DNA of 64,000 nt from Gracilariopsis chorda (Eukaryota > Rhodophyta > Florideophyceae > Gracilariales > Gracilariaceae), in the NCBI GenBank assembly GCA_003194525.1, contig NBIV01000030.1:248001-312000 (forward strand), read 5' to 3'. The position numbers and the translations under genes were made by a program. This document shows, piece after piece, positions 33,090 through 44,264 of this stretch (its first letter is position 1; each line of letters opens with the position of its first letter). Under the pieces are notes generated by a model, which had not been told where the DNA came from, searched no databases, and saw only the letters and a list, made by a program, of their open reading frames with translations.

Positions 33090-35221
33090 CAGGGCGCGTA
33101 TTTTGGGGGTGTTGCAGGACACGCGCGTGGCGCAGGGGGGTGGGCATTAGTATGAAGGCTGCGCGGGTTCCCGCCACGGGGCGGCGCCAAGACGATTTCA
33201 AATTAAAAAGCGCCGGCGGCGGTGCAATGCCGCGCGCTTTTTTGAAATGGGCGCGCGCCGTGCGACGTTGGTTGCCACCTTGCCATCTGCGCGAACTGCT
33301 GCCCTCAGCCATTCGCAGATAACTTATGTTGGTATTGGTAAGAATGAAGGGGTGTTGACCTTCCTGCTGAGTCGGAGCATTTCTCTACGAGCTCCTACAG
33401 CACGGCGATTGTTCAAGTGTCCCACTGCCGCCGCAGCGTTGGTGCGCCTTTTGCCCCTCTTGTTCGTGCTGCGCTGTAAATTGCGTGCCGCGTGTGCCTG
33501 ACGATCTTGCAGTGTTGTGTGTCCGATCATCGCGGCCACGCACCGCTTGCGCTACTTGTAGTTTCAATGACCCGTCAACGTTGCACCGCTTGCCGCCCGT
33601 TCACCCCGCGCTTTTGCTCCTCATCATCGCTTTCCCGGTGATGCATGTCGTGCCTCTGCGCTCCCGGCATACCAGAGCAGCGCTCAGCTTTCGCGAAAAC
33701 ACACACTCATCCAGCGCGGTGTCCCGGAAGCCCTTGGCAACCTCAGACTACGGTGTGCCAGGGGGATGAAAACCTTTGCAAGCAGCCGCCTGGCGGGCTC
33801 CACTTCATCTTTTTGAATTCAACCCAGATAATGCGATTAATGCGAACGAAAAGACCCGTCAACGCATGTTGCAGATTTTATACAAAAAAAAGTTTTATCT
33901 CCCGATGATTTGGTCTTTACACAAGCGGAAGATCACAATTCTGCTTGCGAGCATCTTTTGCCAGCAGTGGCGATGTAACCGAAGTACACATCTCAAAACC
34001 AGAAACGCAGCGTCGCGCTGCACAAATCGCCTCGCGTTCGTCTCTCATCATCATCCGTGTTCGAGATATCTTACGCACAGCCGTCGGCTTTATTCACTCT
34101 CGTGAACCATAATCCCCCAATCAACCTGCATCCCTCTCACATTCGAGCTTCAAATTACACCATCAAAACACATCACGAGACTCTACCCCACCAAATAAGT
34201 CAGCCACCCAACGCACTAACTTCTCCTCCCTCACTTACAAAGTCTTTGCAAACGCACCAGTCGTCTCCAAACCCCACCATCGTCCCGCACAATTACGAAG
34301 GGTTAGCGCAATCAAGCCATAACCTCACCTCCTACTTCAAATATTCGTACTTTGAAACCGCCGGCCTGAACATTCGCGACCGTGCATCACCACAAAACAA
34401 TCTCACAACAGCCTGCAGTCTCGCCTTTTTGTTAACCACGTGCACGTGACGACTACTCTCTATGTCAGCTCTTTCCCCGCTTACCGAAGCACGCGCGACT
34501 CGTCGCCTGCTTCACATGCACGCGCGTTGCACCCTCATGACCTTGCCACCCTTGTTAACGCCAAATAGCTTTTGGTATCCGCTATAACTTCTTATGCCAA
34601 ACCTGTCGTCAGTGCTACTCCGCAACTTTGCATACCAACTGTCGTACTACCACCCGCCCACGCAAATCAAACACTCAGCGTGTCTGCGATCGTTGACACT
34701 ACAAGTGCTTCACTACAAAGCTCACCACAGTAGAAGACAGCTCCAAGCGCAGCATCAACCTTTCTGATTGCAACATAGATACATATCAGCCACTGCAAGC
34801 TAGCACTGCACAGTGGCAAACTCTACTGTAGTCGCAAGAAAGCTCGCATAACTTTGAACCACCACTACGAGCAAGCAAGCTTGGATACACGTATGTATAG
34901 CCTGAAATAAAGACACATTTCTCTTGCTGGTATGCGCTCCTAACACAATAAACCTAACAATAAAATATAAATGTACATGATCGTGTCCGCAGCCCAGCTC
35001 TGTGCACAGTCTTGATCTATTGGAACTCTCAGTTCCTAAACCGTCAACTGAACCAATCACATCTAGACACCCTATAGAATTACCCCGTCACCTTATCCCG
35101 TTGATGACTGCCCAAATCTCTTTCTCCGAGATACGCAATACCCTTCCCCTGCTCTCCTTCTCCAAAAGGCTGCCCTTTCGGTCATTGCAAAAGTACTAAC
35201 GTTGCGTTGTGACAAGCGCTA
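33090..35221. other. 2.1-kb intergenic region
   Basis: The left part (to about 33750) is GC-rich; the right part (34000-35200) is pyrimidine-rich on the plus strand. A 130-codon plus frame at 34057-34449 has biased His/Pro/Ser/Thr composition that follows from the base bias, not from a protein signal. No gene, RNA or repeat could be supported. Confidence 0.45.
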
Positions 35222-37683
35222 TCATCTTCGCAGCTCGTCCTTGATGTGTTTCAGCGTTTCTGTAATATCCGAAAAATCAGGACGCATGTCCACTTGCTGA
35301 TGCCAGCAAGCTTGAACAAGTGACTTCACACTGGGAGGTACCTCATCCTTCGACTCGAAAGGAGGCCGTTCGCCCTTGAAAGCAACTTTTTGAATCAGCT
35401 GAAACGGTTCAACGGAACGTCCAAATGGTATTCGCCTGCAGAAAATCTCCCAGCAGACAATTCCATAGCTGTATACATCCGCTTTTTGCAGATACGCCTG
35501 GCCGTTCATCACCTCCGGAGCCATCGTGATGAGAGAGCCAGTGAGGCCGCCCCTGCTACCAGGCACCAGCGACTGCTGTGCGGAATTGAGCTTGGAGAGA
35601 CCAAAATCGATAATGGTGCCCTTGAAAGTGCCATCGTTCTGCTGTTCTACAAGAATATTCTGGGACTTTAAATCTCGATGAAGCACCACTGGTTGTCGAC
35701 CGTGCAAATATCGCATTCCGAGAGCGATATCCTGCATCAGCTGGAGCTTCTGTCGTAAGTCGAGTGAAACCGCTGTTCTTCGATGCAAAAGTTCGAACAA
35801 ACTGCCACCATTGATGAGTGAGCTTACAATACACAGTGGATACCTAGGATCCACGCATGCTCCCATGTACAGAAGGCAGTTTGGGTGTCGTATGGATTTT
35901 AACAAAGAGACCTCCGAGAGAAAGCGAACACGGTTCCATGCCATATCCGCTCCATCGTCTGGTGCAAAGGACGCGTGCGCACTGTCGTCAAAGTTGCCCA
36001 TCATACTATCAAACTCAGGTTCAAAAGATTCGCCGTCCTGAACAAACCTGGGGTGACCTCCCGCTCCGGATTGACTGGCTGCATGTTCCAGAGAAGTGGG
36101 CGCGACGGTGGCCGTTCCATCGCGGTTGAGAATGAGCTGGGGGCCGGACTTGAAAACTTTGACTGCAACTGGGGAATCGAGCCATGTGCATTTCCAGACG
36201 GTGGCAAATGAGCCGCTACCAATTTGTCGCTCAAACTTGAGCTCGTTGAAATCGATTTCAAAGCTACCTATTGCTCGATCAGTCAAAGTACGACGACGTC
36301 GATCGCGTGGCATAGGGGACGAGTAAGATTTGGGGTTAGAGCCCGGGGACGGAATTTCCTGGGACGCTTGGGGGTCTGAGGCTGGGTGGGTAGAGCCCGA
36401 AGCAACAGACGGAGGTCGTTCAGTAAGTGGATTGACGGCTGTTGGAGTGAGTGGCGGAAACTGATTGGTTTCTGTTGCTACTGCCGGGGGTAACATAGGT
36501 GCGGAATTACGAGGTGATGGGTCGATATGACGTTGGAAAAAGTCGGAAGGGAAGATTCCAAGGCTTTCAAATTCCTTGGCGAGCAGGCGCCTCTCGTTTT
36601 CGACCTTGAGGCGCTCGATGCCGAGGGCAGTATCAAAGCACAGTTTGTCGAGCCATGTTTTGACTACGGGGTCGGTGGCACACCACGTGGCGAAATCCTC
36701 AAAGCCAATGACGCCGTCGCGGTCCTGGTCGTGTTCTTGCAGCGTGCGGATGGCGAGCTGGCGAAGCTCGGTTGGACTGCAGCGACGTAGTGAAGTGAGG
36801 GATTGAGCCTCGAGCGAATCAGACGCTTTGAAGGTGTGGCTTTCCGCAAAAGTGCTCATGACGATGAAGACCTTTTCAATTTCAGCAGCATTGAGATAGC
36901 CCGAATTGTCTGCGTCGTACATGTGGAAGAGATAGCGTAGACGCTCTTCCTCGCTTCCTTTACCGAGAATGGTCATGCCGGTGACGAATTCGCGGAGGCT
37001 GAGAGAATCCTCGCCAGTAGAGTAGAATAGGGAGAGGGCGAAGTTGTAGAGAGGCGACTCGTCGGTTTGGTCTTGCGGGTGGCGGACGATGGATTGGAAG
37101 AGCTGATAAAACTGTTGGCGGGTGAGAAAGCCGCGGTCTTCGGCGTCAAGCTCATTGAACTTCTGCTTGAGGGCGGTGAGCTCGGCGACTTTCCAGCGCT
37201 GCAGGGCGGAGGCGGGACTGCTGGCCAGGTCGTTGAGATTGGGTCGACTTGTGTAGGGACTTGCGGGGGGTGTCCTTGCGGCGGGGTGGTGGGTGTGACG
37301 CTTTGTGTGGGGGGTGTGGGCAGCTTGGGGGGAAGGGCGGCGGGGCTTGGGGCGGCTGAGGATGCGGAGGTTGTGTCGGGGAGAAGAGGGGTGCGAAACC
37401 AGACGGAGGGACAATCTGAATGGATGAGAGAGCGAACGGAAGAATCGGGGAGACCGATGCTCTCCATACTGGCGGAGGCATCGGCGTCGTCGGAGGAGAC
37501 TTGTGAGAGGCCGACTCGTCCGTGGGTGGCAAGCTCGTTCCATCTGGCGAGGGTGGAAGAGGAGGCTGAGAAGTCCAGCGAGTGGGTGGGAGCGTGGGTT
37601 GGGCGGCGGCGATGGGGGGGAGGGGTGTGAGAGTCGGAACGGGGAGGACGGAGTCGCGCGCGAGCGCGACGGGGGAAGGGCAT
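35222..37683 (-). CDS. EF-hand/TKL protein kinase fusion (frame break near 37270)
   Basis: EF-hand-type loops come first: a degenerate one at FNELDAEDRGF (~37150), and canonical ones at DADNSGYLNAAE (~36900) and DQDRDGVIGFED (~36715). A Pro/Ser-rich linker leads to a complete Raf/TKL-type kinase: glycine loop GSGSFATVW (~36210), VAVKVF (~36160), HRDLKSQN (~35670), DFGLS (~35600), MAPEVM (~35515). An acidic insert of about 65 residues sits between the catalytic Lys and helix C. The upstream part reads better in the next frame from ATG 37683 (MPFPRRARAR.., Ser/Asp-rich), with the switch at the six-base G run 37265-37270, as if one base were missing. It would be a Ca2+-regulated cytosolic kinase. 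Its order is the reverse of plant CDPKs. Confidence 0.8.
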
Positions 37684-38077
37684 ATCTGGATGGGGTGTGA
37701 AGAAGGGCGGAGAAGTGGGCGTTGGGGGAGTTGGTGGGAGGGAGGAGCTGGGCAGTGGGGGGGAGGGGTGGGGGGGCGGTGGGGGTGGGGGTGTGTGCGA
37801 GGTTTTTTTTTTGTGCACGCGGCGCGTGTTGCGGCACCGTGTGCGCGTTCCGAAGTTCGGAGGGGGGCGCACGGCGCACTGTAAGGGGGCGGCTTACGGT
37901 GCGCATCTGGACGTGCCGCCGCTGGTGGCAGAAGAGCACGCGGCGTGCTCCCGGAGCACTGCCGGAGCACTGCCGGAGCACTGCTCTGCTGCTTTGCTGC
38001 TTTGCTGCTTCGCTGCTTCTGTGCGAGTGGCGGCTCGCGCCTGCCGCGCGCCCGACGCGCGGCACGTAGTCGACGCC
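37684..38077. promoter_or_regulatory. GC-rich divergent promoter region, kinase/hemE
   Basis: The kinase (minus) and hemE (plus) start about 0.4 kb apart, so their control sequences must lie here. The segment contains long G runs (37745-37800) and a tandem repeat of GGAGCACTGCC (37955-37985) followed by a GCTGCTTT repeat (37985-38020). No TATA box was seen. Long open frames crossing it on both strands are composition artefacts. Confidence 0.45.
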
Positions 38078-39248
38078 ATGTCTCCCCCACCGCCTTCGTC
38101 GCGCCTGCGCCGCTGAGCGCCCGCTCCTCCTCCCCGCGCGCCCGCCTCCGCGCCCCGCGCTGCGCCGCCGCTCCCCCCGCCCCCCCGCCGCCACGGCGCA
38201 CCCGCTCCTGCTGCGCGCCGCGCGCGGCGAGACCGTCGAAAGACCACCCGTCTGGCTCATGCGCCAGGCCGGCCGCTACATGCGCCAGTTTCGCTCGTAC
38301 AGTGATCGATATCCTTTTCGACACCGCTCCGAGACGCCGCACATTGCCAGGGAGCTTTCCTTGCAGCCGTGGCGAGCCTTTGGCGTCGATGCCGTCATCT
38401 TCTTCTCCGACATTCTCACGCCGCTCCCGGCGTTCGGGCAGCAGTTTGATATCGTGCGCGGAACCGGCCCGGTCATAGCCAGCCCGCTTCGAAGCGAGCG
38501 CGATTTGCAACGCGTTGTGGATAGTGCACTGCATTTGGACAAGCTCCGGTTTGTTAACACCATTTTGCAAGCGTTACGAAACGATGTCGATGATCAAACC
38601 GCCCTGCTCGGTTTCGTCGGTGCCCCGTTCACACTGGCCGCCTACATGATTGAAGGCTCCTCTACCAAGAACATAATGAACGTCAAGAGATTCATGTTCT
38701 CCCAGTCGGAGCCTACTCTTCATCGCCTGCTTGACCGCCTGTCGCACATCGTAGCCGAGTATGCCGCATTTCAGATTCACTCCGGCGCTCAGGCTGTCCA
38801 ACTGTTTGATTCATGGGCTCATCATCTATCTCCAGACCAGTACGCACGCTTCGCCATTCCCTATGCAAAGCAATCCATTCAAGCCATCAAGCAGCGCTTC
38901 CCACACATCCCCGTCATATTCTTTGCGAACGGCCTCGCGGGAAAGGTGTCCGATGTATGCACCGAATTCAACAACGTTGCCGACGTGCTTGCCGTCGACT
39001 GGTCTGTACGCTTATCTGACGTGCGACGGGAGTGGGACGGCGTTTTACAGGGTAATGTTGACCCTGCGGTTCTTGCCGTTGGCGATCATCAAGCTATTCA
39101 GCACGCTGTTTTGGACACCGTGCAGCAGAACGGCGGAATGCAAAAGCTTATAATCAACTTGGGACATGGAGTTGTTCAACAAACGCCAGAGTCGGCCGTT
39201 CAAACTTTTGTCGATCACGTCAAGCAGCTCGCGCCTCTGTCTGTGTGA
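38078..39248 (+). CDS. hemE: Uroporphyrinogen decarboxylase
   Basis: The enzyme removes four acetate carboxyls of uroporphyrinogen III to give coproporphyrinogen III in haem and chlorophyll synthesis. The continuous frame from ATG 38259 lacks the conserved N-terminus, but upstream codons in the same frame from about 38199 read LLLRAARGETVERPPVWL, so coding starts earlier. All family landmarks are present: MRQAGRYM, FFSDILTPLPAFG (catalytic Asp), YMIEGSSTKN (Tyr), FDSWAHHLS (Ser) and NLGHGV (His). The likely ATG at 38078 is in another frame and leads to an Ala/Ser/Arg/Pro-rich stretch like a plastid transit peptide. One missing C at each of two C runs (38084-38088 and about 38173-38187) would join it to the enzyme. 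Confidence 0.93.
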
Positions 39249-39391
39249 CTTTTTGATTCATGCCTATCATACTCAGCCTATGTGGTTTGCTATTCGCCGT
39301 TTGGTTTTTGCTTGTCAGTGACTTGTGACCTTCCAACTGCTGTTGGTCTTAGTTTCACGAAGGAGCTGTGCGTTTACGATTGTTCACACCG

Positions 39392-39892
39392 TCAGAAGCC
39401 TGATCTTACTAAAAGCACAACCCCGAAAATAATGTTTACCGTCACTCCACATACCAGCCCGCTATGCCATCTCCCTGTCATCCCAATGCTCTTGTCCATC
39501 GCAATAATAACCATCACGAACCCGAAGAAAAGCCCGACAACGAACCCACTAGTCCATTCCAGTCGTCCACGCGAATTGAGAAGCTCACTTGACGCTGCTC
39601 CCACATCGATCCTCGTGAAGCTCCCAGATTCACCTCCGCCCGTCTCGAAAGAAGGCGAAGGGGTCGCTATAGCGCAGTGTATCAGCCCACATGCCAGAAT
39701 TGAAGGCGATGATAGAATTCTTTCCCCGCACAGTACCTTGCCGTTGGCAATGACGCGTACGTTCCTGCCTTCGTTCCTTGCGTCTGCTCCAGCCAACACA
39801 GCTGCACGTAGGTGACATACTTGAGACCCTTGAGGTAAATCAATGTCTGTAGGAGCCTCGCTGCCATTGATACATACACGTAAAGATGGCAT
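39392..39892 (-). CDS. Ubiquitin-like domain membrane protein (TMUB/Dsc3-like)
   Basis: The 166-codon frame from ATG 39892 opens directly with a ubiquitin-like fold: SLRVCINGSEAPTDIDLPQG, then NVRVIANGKVLCGERIL, the usual beta-grasp ending. Two hydrophobic segments close the protein (FVVGLFFGFVMVIIAM and LVCGVTVNIIFGVVLLV). N-terminal ubiquitin-like domain plus two C-terminal membrane helices is the plan of TMUB proteins and of Dsc3, which act in ER/Golgi ubiquitin ligase complexes. A longer GTG-started frame upstream adds charged residues outside the domain and is not preferred. It is convergent with hemE, 143 bp apart. Confidence 0.65.
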   Translation of the reverse strand: MPSLRVCINGSEAPTDIDLPQGSQVCHLRAAVLAGADARNEGRNVRVIANGKVLCGERILSSPSILACGLIHCAIATPSPSFETGGGESGSFTRIDVGAASSELLNSRGRLEWTSGFVVGLFFGFVMVIIAMDKSIGMTGRWHSGLVCGVTVNIIFGVVLLVRSGF

Positions 39893-40386
39893 CACGGCTT
39901 TTCGATGGCGTTCACAGCGAAGCACGATATCATGTATTTCTGGCTGACGCTTCTTTCTTCCTGAGATACCAATCTTCACTTTCTGCCCTGCTCTCTTCTC
40001 GTTGCTTGACCATCTCTTGGAAATCTCTCCTTCCGGTAATTTGACGTCACGACGGTTGGTTCCGTTTCCCTCTCGAATTAAACGTCCAATCTTGGAGATC
40101 GCCGTGAAGCCATAAGAATTTTGAAGATATTGAAGTGCCCCCAGTGGGTACCGGTAGCGCTCGTAGCTTTCCTTCCGTTACAGAGACTACTGAAATCAGT
40201 TGGCATAACAACGCAGCAGGATGGAAAGCATTGCATGGAATTCTTGCAGCTGACAATATCTCGATAACTGCCCTCCGAGAGCAGTGCCACCGATACCAAA
40301 GACAGCAGTCATCAAGGTGCTCCTACTCCCCACATTATGGCGGGTATTCGAATAACCCTGCATGCATTCCTCTTGCTGCTTGGTTG
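39893..40386 (-). other. Spacer with a possible exon fragment
   Basis: The minus strand at about 40352-40330 encodes YSNTRHNVG, the substrate-site signature of bacterial/organellar peptidyl-tRNA hydrolase. It directly follows a GCAG that could be a splice acceptor. No GNPG, MN-SG or GGHNG motif could be placed around it, so it is at best an exon or a relic. The frame just upstream of the ubiquitin-like gene is also open for some distance. Confidence 0.3.
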
Positions 40387-41904
40387 TTACCAAATAGCTT
40401 CCATATGAGAAACGATCTGTTTCCAACGCTTAAACGCATGCATCCACCTAGTGCGCTCTTTTTCTGGTACTCTGTATAAGCTGCCAACAGATTCGTCCAT
40501 AGTATCCAACCCAAGTGCCTCAGCGCCGATGATACCGGCGCCTAGAACCCCAACGTCGCGTTCTTGAAGCTTGGCACCACCAAACATAGCACTGATCCCG
40601 TTCACAAACACTGAGCTCTCTGTCACTCCTCCAACTACACTAACTTCACCGCACTGCATTCCTTCGGAGGCATCAAACAACGAGAAAACAAGACCTTCAA
40701 GTATGGCTCTGGCAATATCGCCTCTGTTGCAAGATGCTGTCAACCCGTGTAGTGTGCCTACCGCACGAGCAGGTGGACAACGTCTTCCGGTGATGTACGG
40801 AACGTAAATGACGCCGGCAGCACCGATATCGCTTTGTTCAGCAAGCTTGCTCAAGTCGCTCACTGTGCACTGCAAAAATGTTGCAGAGGCATGTGAAAGA
40901 CATGCCCCTATTGCTGCAACTGAACCGGCCACAATTGTGGCACTGTCAACTGCAGCATGTGCAAGGCCAAGCGCGGCAAGGTTATTACTATCCGCGCCAA
41001 TGGTCTTTCCTACCCATCCACTACTCCCACCGTACACATAGCATCCCGATCCTACTACACCACATCCAGCTCCGACGGTGACTGAGAACGCATCACCACC
41101 AGAATGAACCACTGGTATCCCCGCAAGTTCGGGGCGGCCTATTCTATTAGCGATACGAGCACATAGGCGTCCTACAGGTATAGGTCTTGGCACTATTTCA
41201 GGCAGTAGCGGAATGAAAGATGAGAGGCCCGCTTGTTTGAACAATTCCGTGTTGTACTTGCGATGTGGGTGTTGCGTCAAACCAGTGGTTGCAGCAGTAG
41301 TCGCATCAGTAAAGTGGAGGTTGGGGCGGCCCGTAAACTCATAGCAAATGAAATCGGCGCCCCCTATAAGAAGTATATAATCCTGACCTGACGGACAAGG
41401 CAATAGAGAGAGTTTAGAGAGTAAATCTGTCGGCAAAATCTCTGCACCCGTTACTTGGGACAATCTAGTAGCCTCATCGACAGCTCGGGCATCAGAGTAG
41501 AGCAAAGCCTGATCTTTCAATAAGTCTGGGACGTCTCCAACGCCTATGAGATCTTGCATCTGACCTGTTACACTTATGGCCGTTACGTTTCGAGCGTCTC
41601 GGAGAACTTCTGAACAAGCGGACAGCGCGGCGGACAACCAGTTGGAAGGACGCTGTGTCACTGCAAAGCCGTGTGCGTAGGTGTCATGCGTATGGCGCGA
41701 TACTCGAGCGAGACTGCTATATGCTGGACAGTACAAAGCCGCCTTTGTCGCAGACGTACCAACGTCGATCGCCAATATTTCGTCATCCATGGACATCAGC
41801 GCAGATTGCTTTGGTCTTGTTGTACCACGGGTATTCAGTCTTGATCCAACCGATGAAGAAAGATGAGCACTCTTCACAGGAGCGGGAGTTGCGAAGAACA
41901 GCAT
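40387..41904 (-). CDS. FGGY-family sugar kinase (xylulose/ribulose kinase-like)
   Basis: The intact 505-codon frame starts at ATG 41904. Residues 1-40 (MLFFATPAPVKSAHLSSSVG..) look like an organelle, probably plastid, transit peptide. The sugar-kinase fold follows: LAIDVGTSATKAALY (phosphate 1), SVTGQMQDLIGV, GIPVVHSGGDAFSVTVGAGC (adenosine region), and GGVTESSVFVNGISAMFGG..GAGIIGAEALG. It would phosphorylate a pentulose with ATP; plant and cyanobacterial relatives of this type include D-ribulose kinases once called xylulose kinase 1. Substrate cannot be fixed from sequence alone. Confidence 0.85.
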   Translation of the reverse strand: MLFFATPAPVKSAHLSSSVGSRLNTRGTTRPKQSALMSMDDEILAIDVGTSATKAALYCPAYSSLARVSRHTHDTYAHGFAVTQRPSNWLSAALSACSEVLRDARNVTAISVTGQMQDLIGVGDVPDLLKDQALLYSDARAVDEATRLSQVTGAEILPTDLLSKLSLLPCPSGQDYILLIGGADFICYEFTGRPNLHFTDATTAATTGLTQHPHRKYNTELFKQAGLSSFIPLLPEIVPRPIPVGRLCARIANRIGRPELAGIPVVHSGGDAFSVTVGAGCGVVGSGCYVYGGSSGWVGKTIGADSNNLAALGLAHAAVDSATIVAGSVAAIGACLSHASATFLQCTVSDLSKLAEQSDIGAAGVIYVPYITGRRCPPARAVGTLHGLTASCNRGDIARAILEGLVFSLFDASEGMQCGEVSVVGGVTESSVFVNGISAMFGGAKLQERDVGVLGAGIIGAEALGLDTMDESVGSLYRVPEKERTRWMHAFKRWKQIVSHMEAIW

Positions 41905-41940
41905 AATTGGGTTGGGACTGAACTGCCAAGGTACATTACG

Positions 41941-41989
41941 CTTGTAACCCTCTTACAAGGGTTATCCTAGGGATAGCGATCGCTACCCT
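41941..41989. promoter_or_regulatory. Hairpin cluster upstream of the sugar kinase
   Basis: CTTGTAA (41941-41947) pairs with TTACAAG (41953-41959), and the overlapping AACCC/GGGTT can pair instead. Next to it is the perfect 12-base palindrome TAGCGATCGCTA (41974-41985), flanked by GGG/CCC. The cluster lies 37-85 bases before the ATG, so it is in the promoter or 5' leader. Confidence 0.5.
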
Positions 41990-43324
41990 TGTACTTCGAA
42001 AGAGTGCAGTGCGCCCAACTGCTTTAAGCACACCATGCAACAAGCCCTTATTGTCAAATTGAGCATGCAGCGGCGGCACAAAGTCGTGCTTGCACGTTGA
42101 ACATTAGCCAATCAACAACAGTTGTAGTCACTTCTCCCCATAGAAACCATCTAGTGTCTATCCGCCCGGATGTAATGTTGCCAAATGATTATTTTTTGAA
42201 GGTTTTGAACCTTTCATACACGCGTCAGGAACGGTGTTTTTGAATCAAAAGTACGTTTTTGATATCAAAAAAGCCGGTTTTCTGAAGCTCTGTAGTAAAT
42301 TAGTCATATTTTACAAGCTCATCTCTATCAAACCATCTGGTTGTCTTATGTTTCTGCTTTTAACCTAGCATAAACAACAGAAGCTTAGAATTTTTGCTAT
42401 ACAAAAACATGTTGCATAACTTATACAGACTACAAAAGGCAAAAAAGTCCGATCAAAATAACTAAAATTAAACGTAAATTTGATTGTTTTGACCTCATAT
42501 GAGGTCAGCGGTCCGATAGAAACTAGGGTTCTGATATCAAAAAAACATGTCATGAAATTTCTTTATAAACACGAAATAGTATATCACACATGTTATGAAA
42601 AAAGCGGAACTTCCTCAGAATTCAAATCTTTTGCCTCATAACCCTTAGTACCTGTTACTGCCAGTATTCCTCTTCACTCCTATGTCATTTGTAGCTCCAA
42701 AAAGTAGCAAAAGGTAAGTACTTGATTCAATACGAAAAAAGGAAATATCTGCATTCTGCCATGAAAGACTGTCCCTCCAACAGATAGCTGATTATATCCT
42801 GCGCTCCGTGCGAGCTGTTTGAAGCATCTTTAGTTCATGACCCATGCATAAACCACCTTCTCTCGCAAAAACGTTTATCAATCTCTATGCAGCAACATCT
42901 TGCCCTTCTACGCCAATCCCGAAAAGAAAATTCTAGTGCTTTTGATTGAAAAGAACCTTAATCTGCAAGTATCTGTTCGCGCCGTGATGCAGCTCCTCCT
43001 AAAAGATAAGAATCCAAAATATCCCAATATGATGCATGGCCCAAAGCCAACCAAAGTTCATAAAGTTGCAGGTTTTCAATGGGGCTGACAAAATATTTCA
43101 AAGTGGGAATATTTTTGGAACAAATCTTTGTTCTTAGATAAGAACTTTTTCAACTTAGATGGCCCTGGCGGATTATCATATTATTGGCATAATTTAAAAA
43201 AGACGGCGAGAAGCCTATCATCCCGTTTCGGAGGAAGTAATTTGGTCATGGAATGGGGAGCTATATTTTTTATGGTGTGAGCGAATTGATGTTTCTTAAT
43301 GGCATTAAAGATTTTAGGAAGTAC
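41990..43324. other. A/T-rich spacer without a recognisable gene
   Basis: The sequence is clearly richer in A/T than the gene island. A 62-codon plus frame at 42900-43088 is Lys/Pro-rich but carries no motif. The segment ends at the TG of the LTR at 43325; GTAC lies just before it. Confidence 0.45.
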
Positions 43325-44217
43325 TGTTGTGGTGCAATGCCTGGCGACGGGAGAACACCACGAAGACGTTCGGAATCTTCCTCTCACGAGGTGAACGCAG
43401 TAGCAGAGCCCTTCCAGGGATGACACGACTAGGTCGGTTGTAAGCCGAGGTCAGCCTTCACGACATGCGTAGGAAGGGGTAGCTGGCAAACCAGAAAAGC
43501 TCCGTCCACACGGTGTATTGCTCCAAGTAGGAGGCACGAGTCCAAACGGTGGCGCACACGACAATGAGTCGTTGTGAGCCCCGGGTAGCGGGGGCTACCC
43601 AAAAAAGGGGAAAAGGAAAAGAAAAAGGAATAGGGAAGTGATGGAAACGGGGGCAAGTCACAAGAGGGACTCGATGGATATCGGCAGGGCCGGGTGAAAC
43701 CGTATACTGGGCGAAGCCACAACTGTGAGTAGACTGGTATCCCAGAAATGGGTTCTGTTAAGCGAGCAAGGGGGTTGAACAAACCGTATGCAACGGGATA
43801 CCTCTCCGTGGTGGAGTCGAGTACCGCCGAAGGCGTGAATGTTCGGAGCCAAGTCCTTGGTTAGACACCCTTCTTCGGGAAGATTCTAAGCAGGAACACC
43901 CTTGTTGGGGAAGTTTACTGAGGTGCAGCGGCGGTTGCCGCTGCACTAAGTACAGTAGACTACCCAGTGTAATAACTAACTAAATAAATAAATAAATAGA
44001 ATATTTCTAACCATGTATCCACTACAGTACCACCACCCGTGTGACACGTGAGCGAGCCGTTGCCACGGCGCATTCCGGCTATGACGTGCACCACGTGTAT
44101 GCCCACTGTCGCCGCATTGCTCCTGTTCATAACAGTGTAGTAAGTGCCATCCCCGATGTATCGGAAATTATGAACCAGTGCCTGGAATCCCCCCCCTTGA
44201 GAAGGGCGTGCACTACA
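43325..44217 (-). repeat. 3' LTR of the chromodomain element (893 bp)
   Basis: On the plus strand it begins TGTTGTGGTGCAATGCC and ends GGGCGTGCACTACA. It aligns with the solo LTR 6692-7564 and the LTR 60228-61069 (shared GCAA-ACCTGGCGACGGGA block near one end, GTTTACT and an AAGTA..TAACTAAAT block in the middle, AAGGCGT..CAC at the other). A TAAATAAATAAATAAA run lies at 43979-43997. The LTR also abuts the start of the antisense gene and may supply its promoter. Confidence 0.75.
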
Positions 44218-44219
44218 CA

Positions 44220-44230
44220 TCCCCCTCCTT
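44220..44230 (-). promoter_or_regulatory. Polypurine tract next to the 3' LTR
   Basis: The minus strand reads AAGGAGGGGGA immediately before TGTGTAGTGC, the LTR start. This is the expected plus-strand primer site for reverse transcription. It fixes the element's sense strand as minus and places the plus-strand gene at 44265 inside the element. Confidence 0.7.
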
Positions 44231-44264
44231 AGACGGAGCGACAACCTCAACGAGGGGCGGCGCG

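Noticed and set aside
34057-34449. 130-codon plus-strand frame
   Set aside because: His/Pro/Ser/Thr bias follows from the pyrimidine-rich strand; no domain or neighbour context.
37884-38260. The upstream 1012-codon start of the kinase frame at 38260
   Set aside because: It would lie antisense to the conserved hemE N-terminus and reads as low-complexity; ATG 37683 in the neighbouring frame is a better start.
37152-38570. 472-codon minus-strand frame and several long plus-strand frames over the kinase/hemE start region
   Set aside because: They arise from extreme GC content, overlap conserved coding of hemE or the kinase, and show Arg/Pro/Ser composition only.
40325-40360. YSNTRHNVG motif suggesting peptidyl-tRNA hydrolase
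   Set aside because: The other required motifs (GNPG, MN-SG, GGHNG) could not be found in any frame nearby, so a gene call is not justified.
42900-43088. 62-codon Lys/Pro-rich frame
   Set aside because: Too short, no motif, in A/T-rich spacer.
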